64,000 nucleotides of DNA from CAYZWU01 sp964482235 (GTDB taxonomy: Bacteria > Planctomycetota > B15-G4 > CAYZWU01): the NCBI GenBank assembly GCA_964482235.1, contig CAYZWU010000009.1, positions 1 through 64,000 on the forward strand, given 5' to 3'. The notes beneath the pieces were generated by a model, which worked only from the letters and a program-made list of their open reading frames with translations, made no database searches and was not told the origin of the DNA. Position 1 is the first letter of the stretch. The number at the start of each line of letters is the position of its first letter. Positions 7,440 to 17,317 of this stretch are shown here, piece by piece. The translations under genes were made by a program, and so were the position numbers.

Positions 7440-10319
7440 ATGCACAAGCTATTTCTTCAGGGCACGATCCTATTTCTCAGTCTCGCTGGAGCCGCGGCCG
7501 TGGCCCAGGAGGCGCCGCCGATCGACGACCCCGGCCGGGCCAGTGGGAAGAACCAGGAAAATATCGATCCCCTGCTCACCGAACCGTCCGAGCTGGTGCG
7601 CCACTACAGCAACGACCTGATCCTCTGGCCCGAGGAGAAGGGGGAAAAGGCGGCAGAGGCGATCTATGCCGGGGGTCGGGACACGATCGTGCCTCTGATG
7701 GAGGTTCTCAAAGGGCGCGACTACAGGCTCAAACCGGGAGTGGCCTACCTGCTGAGCCGGTTCGACTGCAAGGAAGCGTTCGAACCGATCCGGGCGACAT
7801 TGCCGCACCCCAGGCTGAAGAAGGCCGTGAAGCACCTCTTCGCCTCCCTGTACAGGCTCGATGAGAAGAAGACTCTCGATCTTGCCGTGTCGCTCCTCAG
7901 CGCCAGGGAGCGCCATCTCCGGAAGAACTCCCATTCATTCCTGCTCACGAAGGACCTCGGTCCGTGCAAGGAAGATCTCGTCAGCCTGCTCGGTTCGAAG
8001 GAGGATGACGTGCGGCGGCACGCCTTCCTGCTTCTGGTCAAGTCCGAGGTTCCCGGCGAGGAGCTGGAGCCTCACGCGCTGAAGCTCCTGGGGAGCAATG
8101 ATCCGCGCCTGACCGATGCGGCGAGGATCTACCTTGCCGAGCGGTGCTCGGCCGATCTCGCAACAAAGCTCGCCGCCATGGTGAAGGATACCGATGAGCG
8201 CCGCTTCGCCTTCGCCGTCCTCACGCTGGTCACGGCCGAGAACCGCAAGGGCGAGAAACTCCTGCCCGACGAGGCGAAGGAGAGGCTCGAAAGCCTGATC
8301 GATTCCCGCGATCCCCTTCTCAAGGTGACGGCTGCCTCGGGACTCACCTGCCTCTACCTCCGGAGAGGATCCCAGGAGGAGCACGAACAGCTCCGGACGC
8401 GCGTCGTGCCGGCCTTCATGGAGGTCTTTCTCGGCGGACAGTACTGCAAGGACTTCATGTGCATCCTCACCGTGGCGGCCGGCTCCCTCCAGCGCGTGAC
8501 AGGCGTGCCTTTCGGCACCGATCTGACGTTCTGGAAAGCCTGGTGGACGAAGCACGACCACGAGTACATGGACCGGCAGAGGCTCCTGACGATCACCAGG
8601 GAGAACATCGATCGCATGATCCTCAGGTACGACCGCAGGGAGGGGAAGCGGCGCACCCGTTTCGTCCTGGCCGGCGAAGCTTGGCTGGAGGATTCCCGGT
8701 TCACCAAGACGGCATCGACCTGCTTCCTCTCCAGGACCGAGCTGAACACCATCCTCGACAACATCTTCGTGAGCGATCTTCTTCAGACCGGAAACACCAT
8801 TGCGCCCGATTCCATCGTCGAGGCGGGCGGCATCGAGAGCGGCATGGCTCTCATCGAGGTGGCCGGTGAGAAGCGGAGCCACCTGGTCCAGTACAGGGTG
8901 GGGGAGAACGAGAAGCTCGACAGGCTGGGCTCGATCCTGACGGAGATCTTCCGGGCCAACGTTTGGCAGCTCCTCCATTCCGGTGTGGAATTCAGCGGCT
9001 GGTACAGGGAGAACGCGACCTGGTGGCGGGATCAGACGACGGAGCCGCTCAGGACCCGGCGGTTCCTGACCAGCTTTCTCGATGTCTTCAACCTCCTATC
9101 CGAGGATCTGATCCTCGTCTGCTACGACTGGCTTTCGACGCGCGATGATCTGCACAACCTCCTGGATCCAAGGGAGAGCGGCGATCTCTTGAGCCGGATC
9201 CAGGGGCGTACGCGCATCGACGGGCTCGTCAGAGGAACGGTGCGCTTCATCGTGGCCGCCAATGCCCGCAACCTCTTCGATCCCCTGATGACCTTCCTCT
9301 ACACCTCCTTCGGCGAGAGCGCCTTTCCGCTCATCGCCGAGGTGATCGAAGGCCTGAGCAGCCAGTCCATCGCGCTGCAGGACAAGAGATGGTTCGTCCG
9401 CGTGGCCGCGGCGCAGGCTCTGGCCGACAAGGGAGAGAGCGCTCTTCCGGCCTTGATCAACCTTCTGAACGACGAGGACGGCAGGGTGCGCATCGAGGCG
9501 TTTCGCTCCCTGGCACGGACCGAGTGCCCCGGGGCGCTCGACCTGATGCGCGCCGTCGTGAACCGCGACGAAGAGGAGAAGGTCCTCGAGCTGCTCACCG
9601 CGCTGTGCGGCCTGCGCAAGGCGTGGGTGTACGAGATCATGGAGCTCGGTGCGGTCAACGAGACGGCCCGGGTGCGGCTTGCCGCCCTGGAAGGGCTGAG
9701 CTTCTTCCACGATGAGAAGACCGGAGCCTTGATCAAGGCGGTCCTGGCCGAGCTCGGCCGGGGGACGGAGACCTGGTGCCAGGCCGTCAGGATGCTGGCC
9801 GCCACGGGAGGTCCCCTCTCCAGGCAGGTGCTCCTCGATCTCTACGCCGGGACCGATGACCGCGCCATGAGAACGCTGCTGGCCCTGTGCCTGGCCGAGC
9901 TGGGCTCCATGACTCCAATGGACCATCTGCTTCAGCTCGTGCACGAGGGCAACGAGTCCAGCGAAGTCCGGGAAGCGCTCGCCGTGCTGCTTGTCGCGGA
10001 TTTCCCCGACGATGCCGGCAAGTTCTCGCTCCTCTGGGAGCAGCACCCCGGGCGGGATCAGGTCTTCTTTCTCATGAAGGCGTTGAAGCTCGAACCGGGG
10101 GACCGCGCTGGGCCGGAGAATCGATTCGGCGGTGTTCCGCCGCGCACTCTTGTCAAGGCCCTGGCGGACAGCAGGTGGCCGGTCCGTTCCGCGGCCGCCC
10201 GCGTCCTCGAGGAGGGGGCCGGGATGCGGCCCGGCAAGGTGAGGCGCACCACGGGACTACGGGAGCTGAACACGATCCGCTATTCCTGGGAGGCCTGGCT
10301 GGAGAGCCGCGGCGAGTGA
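7440..10319 (+). CDS. Large exported HEAT-repeat protein
   Basis: A 959-residue protein. ATG at 7440 gives a clean signal peptide (MHKLFLQGTILFLSLAGAAA, then VAQEA), so it is probably periplasmic or outer-surface. The rest consists of alpha-helical HEAT-like repeats in two blocks, about 90-330 and 650-930, with patterns such as VRVAAAQALADKGESALPAL and GRVRIEAFRSLA. A less regular middle region separates them. No catalytic motif is visible. It lies 93 bases upstream of the MoxR-Bat operon in the same orientation and may be co-expressed with it, as a scaffold for protein-protein contacts. Function is otherwise unknown. Confidence 0.8.
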   Translation: MHKLFLQGTILFLSLAGAAAVAQEAPPIDDPGRASGKNQENIDPLLTEPSELVRHYSNDLILWPEEKGEKAAEAIYAGGRDTIVPLMEVLKGRDYRLKPGVAYLLSRFDCKEAFEPIRATLPHPRLKKAVKHLFASLYRLDEKKTLDLAVSLLSARERHLRKNSHSFLLTKDLGPCKEDLVSLLGSKEDDVRRHAFLLLVKSEVPGEELEPHALKLLGSNDPRLTDAARIYLAERCSADLATKLAAMVKDTDERRFAFAVLTLVTAENRKGEKLLPDEAKERLESLIDSRDPLLKVTAASGLTCLYLRRGSQEEHEQLRTRVVPAFMEVFLGGQYCKDFMCILTVAAGSLQRVTGVPFGTDLTFWKAWWTKHDHEYMDRQRLLTITRENIDRMILRYDRREGKRRTRFVLAGEAWLEDSRFTKTASTCFLSRTELNTILDNIFVSDLLQTGNTIAPDSIVEAGGIESGMALIEVAGEKRSHLVQYRVGENEKLDRLGSILTEIFRANVWQLLHSGVEFSGWYRENATWWRDQTTEPLRTRRFLTSFLDVFNLLSEDLILVCYDWLSTRDDLHNLLDPRESGDLLSRIQGRTRIDGLVRGTVRFIVAANARNLFDPLMTFLYTSFGESAFPLIAEVIEGLSSQSIALQDKRWFVRVAAAQALADKGESALPALINLLNDEDGRVRIEAFRSLARTECPGALDLMRAVVNRDEEEKVLELLTALCGLRKAWVYEIMELGAVNETARVRLAALEGLSFFHDEKTGALIKAVLAELGRGTETWCQAVRMLAATGGPLSRQVLLDLYAGTDDRAMRTLLALCLAELGSMTPMDHLLQLVHEGNESSEVREALAVLLVADFPDDAGKFSLLWEQHPGRDQVFFLMKALKLEPGDRAGPENRFGGVPPRTLVKALADSRWPVRSAAARVLEEGAGMRPGKVRRTTGLRELNTIRYSWEAWLESRGE

Positions 10320-10412
10320 TCCAATCGCCCTTTTTCCGGCTTTCATACCCGGCACGTGCCAACCATTCGGCAGAAGAACCGTTTCTCAATAGGACCATGG
10401 GAGCCGGAAAGC

Positions 10413-11402
10413 ATGATGGTTAACAGTAATGACGTGCGCAGATTCGAGGCCGAGAGCCGGTTCCTCCGGAAGATCCGGGAGGAGGTCGCAGGCCTGATCG
10501 TGGGGCAGGACGCACTGGTGGACCGGCTCCTGATCGGACTCCTCTGCAACGGGCACATCCTCCTGGAAGGTGTTCCCGGACTGGCCAAGAGCCTGATCGT
10601 CCAGACGGTGGCCCGCTGCCTCAGCGCCTCCTTCCACCGGATCCAGTTCACCCCTGACCTTCTGCCGGCCGACCTCACGGGGACGCGGATCTTCAACAAG
10701 GAGAATGCGGACTTCTCCGTAAGGCCCGGGCCTCTCTTTGCCAACATCGTGCTTGCCGACGAGATCAACCGCGCCCCGGCCAAGGTCCAGAGCGCCCTGC
10801 TCGAGGCGATGCAGGAAAGGCAGGTCACCATCGGGGAGGATTCGCTTCCTCTGCCTGATCCTTTCCTCGTTTTCGCCACGCAGAATCCGATCGAGCAGGA
10901 AGGAACCTATCCCCTTCCCGAAGCCCAGGCGGACCGCTTCTTTCTCAAGGTGGCCGTTCCCTATCCGACCAGGGAGGAGGAGCAGCTCATCGTGGACCGG
11001 ATGGCCCGCGTCGATCCCGATCTGAGCGTCGAGCCCCAGGCATCGCTGGAGGAGGTGAAGAGCGCCAGGGCTGCGGTCAACGGGATCTACGTGGATCCGA
11101 AGATCAGGGATTACGTTGTCGACATCGTCCTGGCCACTCGCGAGCCGGCCGCTGCCGGCCTCGGCGAGCTGACGGCGCAGATCGAGTACGGCGCCTCGCC
11201 GCGGGCATCGATCGCCATGGTGCTCGCATCGCGGGCGGCCGCCTTCCTCCAGGGCCGCGACTACGTGACCCCCCGCGACGTGAAGGCCGTCGGAGCCGAT
11301 GTGCTTCGCCACAGGATCATCCTCTCCTACGAGGCCGAGGCCGAGGGTGTCACGGCCGAGGACGTGGTGTCCCGTGTCTTCAGCGCAGTGGAGGTGCCGT
11401 GA
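10413..11402 (+). CDS. MoxR-family AAA+ ATPase
   Basis: A 329-residue MoxR chaperone-like ATPase, the usual first gene of Bat (aerotolerance) operons; it is thought to act on von Willebrand factor A proteins encoded beside it. Walker A is GVPGLAKS (53-60), Walker B is IVLADEIN, followed by RAPAKVQSALLEAMQERQVT and the sensor FATQNPIEQEG, all characteristic of MoxR. ATG at 10413 has GGAGCCGG about 5 bases upstream, and 10416 is an alternative. It ends 3 bases before the DUF58 gene. Confidence 0.94.
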   Translation: MMVNSNDVRRFEAESRFLRKIREEVAGLIVGQDALVDRLLIGLLCNGHILLEGVPGLAKSLIVQTVARCLSASFHRIQFTPDLLPADLTGTRIFNKENADFSVRPGPLFANIVLADEINRAPAKVQSALLEAMQERQVTIGEDSLPLPDPFLVFATQNPIEQEGTYPLPEAQADRFFLKVAVPYPTREEEQLIVDRMARVDPDLSVEPQASLEEVKSARAAVNGIYVDPKIRDYVVDIVLATREPAAAGLGELTAQIEYGASPRASIAMVLASRAAAFLQGRDYVTPRDVKAVGADVLRHRIILSYEAEAEGVTAEDVVSRVFSAVEVP

Positions 11403-11405
11403 TCG

Positions 11406-12299
11406 ATGTCCGGGAGCGTCTCGCCTGAAGATCTGATGAAGCGGGTTCGCGGCATCCGGGTCCGGACCCGCAAGCTGGTGAACGAGCTTCAGTCGGGTCT
11501 ATACCGCGCCGCTTTCCGCGGCCGGGGGCTCGAGTTCCTCGACGTGCGCGAGTACGTCGAGGGCGACGACCTCCGCGACGTGGATTGGAACGTCACGGCA
11601 CGGATGGACGCCCCGCACGTCAAGACCTTCGGTGAGGAACGGGAGCTGACGGTGGTGATCCTGCTCGATGTGAGCGCATCGATGCGGTTCGGCTCCGGTT
11701 CGAGAACGCGCTCCGATCTGGCAGCCGAGATCGCCGCCGTGCTCGCCTTCGCCGCCGCGGGGAGCCAGGACCGCGTGGGGCTGACCGCCTTCTCCGACCG
11801 GATCGAGAGCCACACGCCGCCCCGGCGGGGGATTCGCCACGCCATGCGGGTCGTGCGCGACATCCTCTCCCTCGAGGCGGGCGAGAGGAGCACGGACATC
11901 GCGGGCGCGATCGATCACCTGGCCGCCGCCTGCCCGAAGCGGGCCGTGGTCTTTCTCGTCTCCGATTTCAGGGGATCGGGCTTCGAGCGCAGCCTGAGAG
12001 CCGCTGCCAGGCGGCACGACCTGGTGGCCGTCTTTCTTCGCGAGCCGCGCGAGGAACACCTTGGCGAGCACGGCCTGGTGCTGCTCAGGGAACCGGAGAC
12101 CGGAACGGTCCATCTCGCTGACACCGCTTCGCCGGCAGCCCGACGGCGTTTCGAGGAGCAGGCGAGGCAGAAGCGGGAGGCGCTGGAGCGGCTTCTCAGG
12201 AGGAGCGGAGCCGACTACCTGGAAGTGTCCACCCGCGAGCCTTATGCCGCCGCGCTCCGGCGATTCATGGAAAGGCGCGAGAGGAGGTTCGGCAAGTGA
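11406..12299 (+). CDS. DUF58 / VWA-like protein
   Basis: A 297-residue protein of the DUF58 family that partners MoxR. The family signature RDVDWNVTAR (near residue 60) precedes a VWA fold with an intact MIDAS start, DVSASM (D88-x-S-x-S). It is soluble with no membrane segment, so probably cytoplasmic and peripheral. The start ATG lies 3 bases after the MoxR stop; the stop overlaps the GTG of the next gene. DUF58 proteins are believed to bind metal-dependent partners under control of MoxR. Confidence 0.92.
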   Translation: MSGSVSPEDLMKRVRGIRVRTRKLVNELQSGLYRAAFRGRGLEFLDVREYVEGDDLRDVDWNVTARMDAPHVKTFGEERELTVVILLDVSASMRFGSGSRTRSDLAAEIAAVLAFAAAGSQDRVGLTAFSDRIESHTPPRRGIRHAMRVVRDILSLEAGERSTDIAGAIDHLAAACPKRAVVFLVSDFRGSGFERSLRAAARRHDLVAVFLREPREEHLGEHGLVLLREPETGTVHLADTASPAARRRFEEQARQKREALERLLRRSGADYLEVSTREPYAAALRRFMERRERRFGK

Positions 12300-12805
12300 A
12301 CGGAGCCTTGCTCTTCATCGTGGAACCCGATCTTCTCAGGGAGCTTCCCGGGCCGTCGTGCATCGGCCTGATCATCCTGGGCGCCGTCATGATCGGGCTC
12401 ATCCTGATCCGGCGTTTCCTGCTGAAGAGAAGCGTCCCCCGCACGGTTGAGAGGCCCGGATCGCCGCCGCCCCACGAGGAGGCGCTGAGCGCGTTGGCCG
12501 ATCTCGAGAGGGGGATGCCCCACGAGGAACCGCAGCTCTTCTTCATCTCCCTGGCCGCCATCGTGAAGCTGTACACCGCCCGACGATTCGGCGTGGGGGC
12601 CTCCTTCAAGACCAGCGAGGAGCTGACCGCCTGCCTCGAGAGTGCGGGGCTGTCCGAGCTCGCCCTTCTCGACGACCTGCTTCTCAGATGCGACAGGGTG
12701 AAGTTCTCCGGGCGCTCCGACGCCGCCCGGGCCGCTGCGGACTGCATCGAACAGGCCAGGAATTTCGTGAAGGCCTCCTTGTCTTCAGGGGAGGCGGCGC
12801 CATGA
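12296..12805 (+). CDS. Small membrane protein of the Bat operon (DUF4381-like)
   Basis: A 169-residue protein with one membrane segment near the N terminus (CIGLIILGAVMIGLILI), then a basic stretch and a cytoplasmic helical domain (LFFISLAAIVKLYTARRF, TSEELTACLESAGL, RCDRVKFSG). This layout matches the DUF4381-type proteins that sit between the DUF58 and BatA genes in such operons. GTG at 12296 overlaps the preceding TGA, and its stop overlaps the next ATG (ATGA). The family assignment rests on layout and position rather than a strong motif. Confidence 0.7.
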   Translation: MNGALLFIVEPDLLRELPGPSCIGLIILGAVMIGLILIRRFLLKRSVPRTVERPGSPPPHEEALSALADLERGMPHEEPQLFFISLAAIVKLYTARRFGVGASFKTSEELTACLESAGLSELALLDDLLLRCDRVKFSGRSDAARAAADCIEQARNFVKASLSSGEAAP

Positions 12806-13764
12806 TCTTCCTCGATCCATGGTTTCTGCTCCTGGCCCTGGCCCTTCCCCTCTGGATTCTCCGGCGCCGCACGATCGCCTCTCCGGCCGCAGCCCCATTT
12901 CCCGCTGCACGGGAGGCCGGTCTGGCCGCCTCCTCCTGGCGGACTCGAACAGCCTGGGTCCCCTCCCTTCTCGAGGGGGCCGGCTTCGTGCTGTTCGTCG
13001 TTGCCCTGGCCAGGCCGGTCCACGTGGCCGAGGAGAAGCCGATCTTCACCGAGGGGATCGATCTGGCCCTGGTGGTGGATCGCTCCTCGAGCATGGGGGG
13101 AGATCCCGTTTCCGGTTCTTCCGAGGACCGCGAAGGAAGAGGGCACGGATTGCTGAAGGCCGTCCAGGAGACGGCGTCGCGCTTCATCCTCTCGCGCAGC
13201 GGCGATCGTGTGGCCCTCGTCTCCTTCTCCCGGTCGCCGCGCCGGGAGTCTCCTCTCACCCTCGACCGCGAAGCCGTGGCCCGGCGGCTTCGCAGCCTGG
13301 AAGCGGTGCCGCAGGGATTCGAGGAGGACGGCACCGCCATCGGCGCCGCCCTGGCCGAGGTGGCGGAGCTTTTCTCGGAGAGCCGGGCCGAGGGGCGGGA
13401 GGCGCTGCTTCTCACCGACGGCCTGGAGAACCGTTTCACCGTGGAGCCGCTCGCCGCGGCGCGGGTCTGCGCCGGGCTCGGGATCCGGGTTCACACCGTG
13501 GCTCTCGACCTGGGAGACGAGGTGCTCGACACGGAGCTCCACGAGAAGATCGCCGCGATCACCGGGGGGCGGTTCTTCGTCGTGCACGAGACCGAGGGGA
13601 TCGAGGCGGCGCATGCCGTGCTCAACGATGTGGTGAAGTCGCCGGCCGAGAAGAGAAGCCATCCTTATTACCGGGATGATTTCAGGATCTTCCTGGTTTC
13701 CGGATTCCTCTGCCTTCTGGCCGCCTTCGTCCTGCGACTGACCGTGTACGGGAGGATACCGTGA
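12802..13764 (+). CDS. batA: BatA, membrane-anchored VWA protein
   Basis: A 320-residue protein. ATG at 12802 forms an ATGA overlap with the previous stop; a longer reading from 12688 would overlap that gene heavily and is rejected. Two N-terminal membrane segments (LLLALALPLWIL; VLFVVALARPVHV) precede a periplasmic VWA domain with MIDAS DRSSSM (D93), LLTDGLEN and a C-terminal membrane segment (FLVSGFLCLLAAFVL). This is the BatA layout. An insertion after the MIDAS (about 98-115, rich in G, E, R) is not typical. Confidence 0.9.
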   Translation: MIFLDPWFLLLALALPLWILRRRTIASPAAAPFPAAREAGLAASSWRTRTAWVPSLLEGAGFVLFVVALARPVHVAEEKPIFTEGIDLALVVDRSSSMGGDPVSGSSEDREGRGHGLLKAVQETASRFILSRSGDRVALVSFSRSPRRESPLTLDREAVARRLRSLEAVPQGFEEDGTAIGAALAEVAELFSESRAEGREALLLTDGLENRFTVEPLAAARVCAGLGIRVHTVALDLGDEVLDTELHEKIAAITGGRFFVVHETEGIEAAHAVLNDVVKSPAEKRSHPYYRDDFRIFLVSGFLCLLAAFVLRLTVYGRIP

Positions 13765-15614
13765 CCTTTGCCGAGGAGCTGTTTCTATACGGCCTGGCGA
13801 CCGGGCCGCTGCTCGTGCTGTTCGGGGCATGGGCTCTTGTTCGAAAGCGGCGGCAGCTCGGCGCGTTCTCCGCCGTCCTGGTTTTCCTGCGGCGGCGGTC
13901 CATCGCCATTCTCCTTCTGGAAGCGGCTTTGATTTCCCTCGTCATCGTCGCCCTGGCCGGACCAGAGTCGGAAGGAGGGGGCGGCGTGCGGCAGAGGCGC
14001 CCCGTCGATCTGGTCGTCGCCCTGGACGCATCGAGCAGCATGCTGGCCCGGGACGTGGCGCCTGATCGGCTCGGGAGGGCGAAGCGCGAGATCAAGGATC
14101 TGCTGGACAATGACACCGCGACATCGCCGTCCTGGATCCACCGCGTCGGGCTGGTCGAGTTTGCCGGTTCGGCGCGGCTTGTCTGTCCCATGACCCGCGA
14201 CCTTGCGGCTGCCAGGGCCCAGGTCCCGGAGATGAACGGCTCTTCGCTCGAGAGGGAGGGGACGAGTTTCGGCATCGGCCTCGAGGCGGCCCTCGATGCC
14301 ATGCACCAGGAGCGCGACCGCCCCAGGGCCGTGGTGATCGTGACCGACGGCGAGGAGAGGGGGGATCCGTCACAATGGGATGAGGCGATTCAACGCGCCT
14401 CGAGGGAGGGGGTGTCCGTCTTCGGGCTGGCGGTGGGAACCAGGGACGGAGCCCGGATCCCGCTGCCCGGCGATGGGGGATTCCTCCGCGGCAGGGACGG
14501 AGGCGAGGTGCTCTCCCGCGCCACCCTTCAGGCCCTGGAGCCGGCCGTCGCCGCCACGGGCGGGATCTGCCGCGCCACCTGGAGCGATCCCTTTCCCATG
14601 GAGCGGATCGGGCGGAAGGGGATCGCGCTCCTCGAGGAGAAGAGGGGAACAGGCGCGGCCGCCGTCGGATTCGATGCCGGGAGGGAGGGCCGTGCGCTCT
14701 TCCAGTGGTTTATCCTGGCTGCGCTCGTTCTCTTCCTGATCAAGATGTTTCTCCCCGGGGAGAAGGACGCCGTCTGCCTGAGCGCTTCCCGGGCTGTCCT
14801 GGCCGTCGCGCTGGCGGCCGGAGCCCTTCCGCTCCAGGGCTGCGGCGAGAGCGTGGGAATGGCCGAGGCGCGGGCCGGAAACGGCTTCTTTCGCCAGGGA
14901 CGCTTCCACCGGGCCGTAGCCGCCTTCGACAGCAGCCTGGAGCGGTCGCCGGACAACGCCGACGTTCTCCTCAACAAGGGGCTTGCTCTTTACCGGATGG
15001 GGAAATGGGAGCGCGCCTTGACAACACTGGCCGAGGCGGAGAAGGCTTCCGCCGGGAGCGGGGAGCCTCTGGAGGAGACCCTCCAGGCATCCCGGTTTGC
15101 CGGCGGACTGGTACTCTACTGCATGGCCGATGAGGCCTGGCGCGAGGGGAGCGGAGAACGGGAAGAGCTCGAGAAGGCGCTCGAGAGTGCGGTGCAAGCC
15201 GAGAAGACCTTTCGCTCCTCGGCGCGGGCAGGCTTTTTCTCCCGGGCCGCCCTGACCAATGTGAACTGCGCCGCTGAGCTCCGGGAGCGAATCGAGAAGA
15301 AGATCGCTGCAGCTCCGATGAAGGGAGATCAGGAGAGCCGTGAGCAGGGCCGGGACGACGCCGGCTCGAAGGAGGGCGAGGGCGGCGCAGAGGGGCAGGG
15401 CCGTGAAGAGGGAAGGGGATCGAAGGAACGCGGCTCCAGGCTCGCCTCCTTCCGTCAGGATCCGAGCGGCCGCGTCGCCTGGGAGGATCCGGGACCGCTC
15501 TCGGAAGAGGAGAAGACGGAGCTGTTCCGCCGACTCGATGAGATCCGCAAGGCTCGCGACGAGCGCGAGGTGGAAAGAGCCAGGACGCGAAGGATGGAGG
15601 CGAAGGAGTGGTGA
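13761..15614 (+). CDS. BatB-BatC fusion: VWA domain plus TPR lipoprotein-like half
   Basis: A 617-residue protein, about twice the length of BatB. Residues 1-325 are BatB: two membrane segments, a VWA domain with MIDAS DASSSM (D89), and a closing membrane segment (WFILAALVLFLIKMF). Residues 340-361 then look like a lipoprotein signal with a lipobox-like LQGC (C361), followed by two or three TPRs (NGFFRQGRFHRAVAAFDSSL, DVLLNKGLALYRMGKWERAL) and a highly charged tail rich in G, E and R, as in BatC. The GTG start overlaps the previous stop, and the next gene starts inside this one's last codons. The likely origin is loss of a stop between adjacent batB and batC. Confidence 0.88.
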   Translation: MTFAEELFLYGLATGPLLVLFGAWALVRKRRQLGAFSAVLVFLRRRSIAILLLEAALISLVIVALAGPESEGGGGVRQRRPVDLVVALDASSSMLARDVAPDRLGRAKREIKDLLDNDTATSPSWIHRVGLVEFAGSARLVCPMTRDLAAARAQVPEMNGSSLEREGTSFGIGLEAALDAMHQERDRPRAVVIVTDGEERGDPSQWDEAIQRASREGVSVFGLAVGTRDGARIPLPGDGGFLRGRDGGEVLSRATLQALEPAVAATGGICRATWSDPFPMERIGRKGIALLEEKRGTGAAAVGFDAGREGRALFQWFILAALVLFLIKMFLPGEKDAVCLSASRAVLAVALAAGALPLQGCGESVGMAEARAGNGFFRQGRFHRAVAAFDSSLERSPDNADVLLNKGLALYRMGKWERALTTLAEAEKASAGSGEPLEETLQASRFAGGLVLYCMADEAWREGSGEREELEKALESAVQAEKTFRSSARAGFFSRAALTNVNCAAELRERIEKKIAAAPMKGDQESREQGRDDAGSKEGEGGAEGQGREEGRGSKERGSRLASFRQDPSGRVAWEDPGPLSEEEKTELFRRLDEIRKARDEREVERARTRRMEAKEW

Positions 15615-17317
15615 GCGCGATCTTCTGGCTCCTCCTGATGCTTGCTCCCGACACGGGGGAGTTCGAGGTCGAAGCGTATCTCGACAGGAACGAGGTGCCT
15701 CTCGGCGAGGCCGCGATCCTCTTCGTGGAGGCGCGCGGTGACAGGGCCGCTGACTCCCTCGTGAACCTCTTTCCCGCAACGGACGGCCTCGTCGTCGAAC
15801 GGGCCGGGCAGCCGTCCTTCGCCCGGCAGAGAAGGGACGATGGCGGCGATGAAACGATCCTTGTGCGCCGCTGGCGCTTCCGCCTCTATCCGCTGGGAAC
15901 CGGGACGTTCCGGATCCCTGCTCTGGAAGTAACGGCTCTCGGCGATTTGGTCTTTCTCACCGAGCCGCTGCAGCTTCGCGTCAAGGAAGCCGATGATCCG
16001 CGCCCGCCCTGGAAGATCACGATCACTCTCGATGAGACGCGCTATTTCCTGCATCAGCCCGTGTCCGTTGCCGTTGCCCTCGAGTCCGCGGAGAAAGCCG
16101 ACGCTGCCGGAAGCGTGCCGCGCCTCTGGCTCCCGTGGCTCGATGGGGGACGGTCCCTTCGCCCGATGTCCGCTCTGATGGAAGGGGACGGGGCTGAAGG
16201 ATGCGAGGTCGAGATCATCGGCACGAGCCGCCGCGAGGTCTTCAGGATCGAGAGGAGCGCGGACGGGGAGGGCCTGGTGCTGACGAAGCGCTTCCAGTTC
16301 CTGCCGTTCCTTTGCGGGGAGCACGATCTCGACGCCTCCTTCGCCGCCGGACCGGCTGCGGGAGCGGACCGAAAGGTGTCGTATCACGTGGCGTCGCCGC
16401 CGGTCTTCCTCGTCGAGCCGCTTCCCGAGGAGGGACGGCCGGCATCGTTCACCAACGGAGTGGGCGAGTTTTCTGTCTCCTTCGGGACGAGCGCCTCTCG
16501 CGTTGCGCCGGGCGACACCTTCTTTCTCACCCTGGCCGTGGAGGGTCGGGGAAACCTCGACATCCTCGATCTGCCCGACTTCCCGGAGCTCGAGAGCCCT
16601 TTCAAGGTTTTCTCGAAACGCGATGGCTACAGCGAAGGGAGGAAGAGGCGCTCTTTCGAGCTGGCGCCGCGCCGATCGAGCCGTGCGGGCGTTCCGGAGC
16701 TGCGCTTCTCCTACTTCGATCCGAAGAGAGGGCGGTACGAGACGGTCTCCCTCGATCGGGCTGCCATCGAGATCGTTCGCCCGCCTGACGGTGAGCAGGG
16801 AGAGGAGATGCGATCGAGTGCGGAGCGGGAGATCGGCGGCATCATCGAGGAGCTGCCGGAAGGGGAGGGAAGGGGCTTCCCCTGGATGATCGTGCTCCTT
16901 TCGGGAACGGCGCTCTTTGCCGCTGCGGGCCTCTGCCGGGATCAGCGCCGCCGCTGGGTGGCGGCCAACGCGCCGGCTCTCGCGAGGCGACGCGCCCTTG
17001 CCGCCTTCGAGAAAAGGATGAAAGGATCCGGCGATGGGACCAGGCCAGGTGCGGCGGAGACGATGGATGCCCTGACCCGCTACCTGGAGGATCGCCTCGC
17101 GATCACCAGGGAGGAGGCAGGGACGGGCGATCTCCGGGAAATCCTGATCGCCCGCGGTGTGAGGCAGGGCCTGGCCGCTGATCTGGTCCGGCTCGTTGCC
17201 GATCTCGAGGAAGCGCGCTTCCGCGGAACGGCGCCGGACAGGGAGATAGAGCTCGCGGCCGCCGCCAGGGCCGCCGCTCTCGTGGAGAGTCTTGAGAAGG
17301 AGGATTCCGCGACATGA
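15608..17317 (+). CDS. batD: BatD oxygen-tolerance protein
   Basis: A 569-residue BatD-family protein. A short N-terminal hydrophobic segment (IFWLLLMLAP) is followed by repeated beta-rich domains (EFEVEAYLDRNEVPLGEAA; GEFSVSFGTSASRVAPGDTF; VEGRGNLDILDLPDFPEL), a membrane segment near 420 (MIVLLSGTALFAAAGLC) and a cytoplasmic helical tail. GTG at 15608 overlaps the BatB/C stop, and the stop overlaps the BatE start. Membrane, with the beta domains on the periplasmic side. Confidence 0.9.
   Translation: MVSAIFWLLLMLAPDTGEFEVEAYLDRNEVPLGEAAILFVEARGDRAADSLVNLFPATDGLVVERAGQPSFARQRRDDGGDETILVRRWRFRLYPLGTGTFRIPALEVTALGDLVFLTEPLQLRVKEADDPRPPWKITITLDETRYFLHQPVSVAVALESAEKADAAGSVPRLWLPWLDGGRSLRPMSALMEGDGAEGCEVEIIGTSRREVFRIERSADGEGLVLTKRFQFLPFLCGEHDLDASFAAGPAAGADRKVSYHVASPPVFLVEPLPEEGRPASFTNGVGEFSVSFGTSASRVAPGDTFFLTLAVEGRGNLDILDLPDFPELESPFKVFSKRDGYSEGRKRRSFELAPRRSSRAGVPELRFSYFDPKRGRYETVSLDRAAIEIVRPPDGEQGEEMRSSAEREIGGIIEELPEGEGRGFPWMIVLLSGTALFAAAGLCRDQRRRWVAANAPALARRRALAAFEKRMKGSGDGTRPGAAETMDALTRYLEDRLAITREEAGTGDLREILIARGVRQGLAADLVRLVADLEEARFRGTAPDREIELAAAARAAALVESLEKEDSAT

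Noticed and set aside
12265..13830. Minus-strand open frame of 521 codons
   Set aside because: Antisense to the DUF4381-like and BatA genes; low-complexity R/G/E composition.
14370..15779. Minus-strand open frame of 469 codons
   Set aside because: Antisense to the BatB/C and BatD genes, which have clear domains; no independent support.
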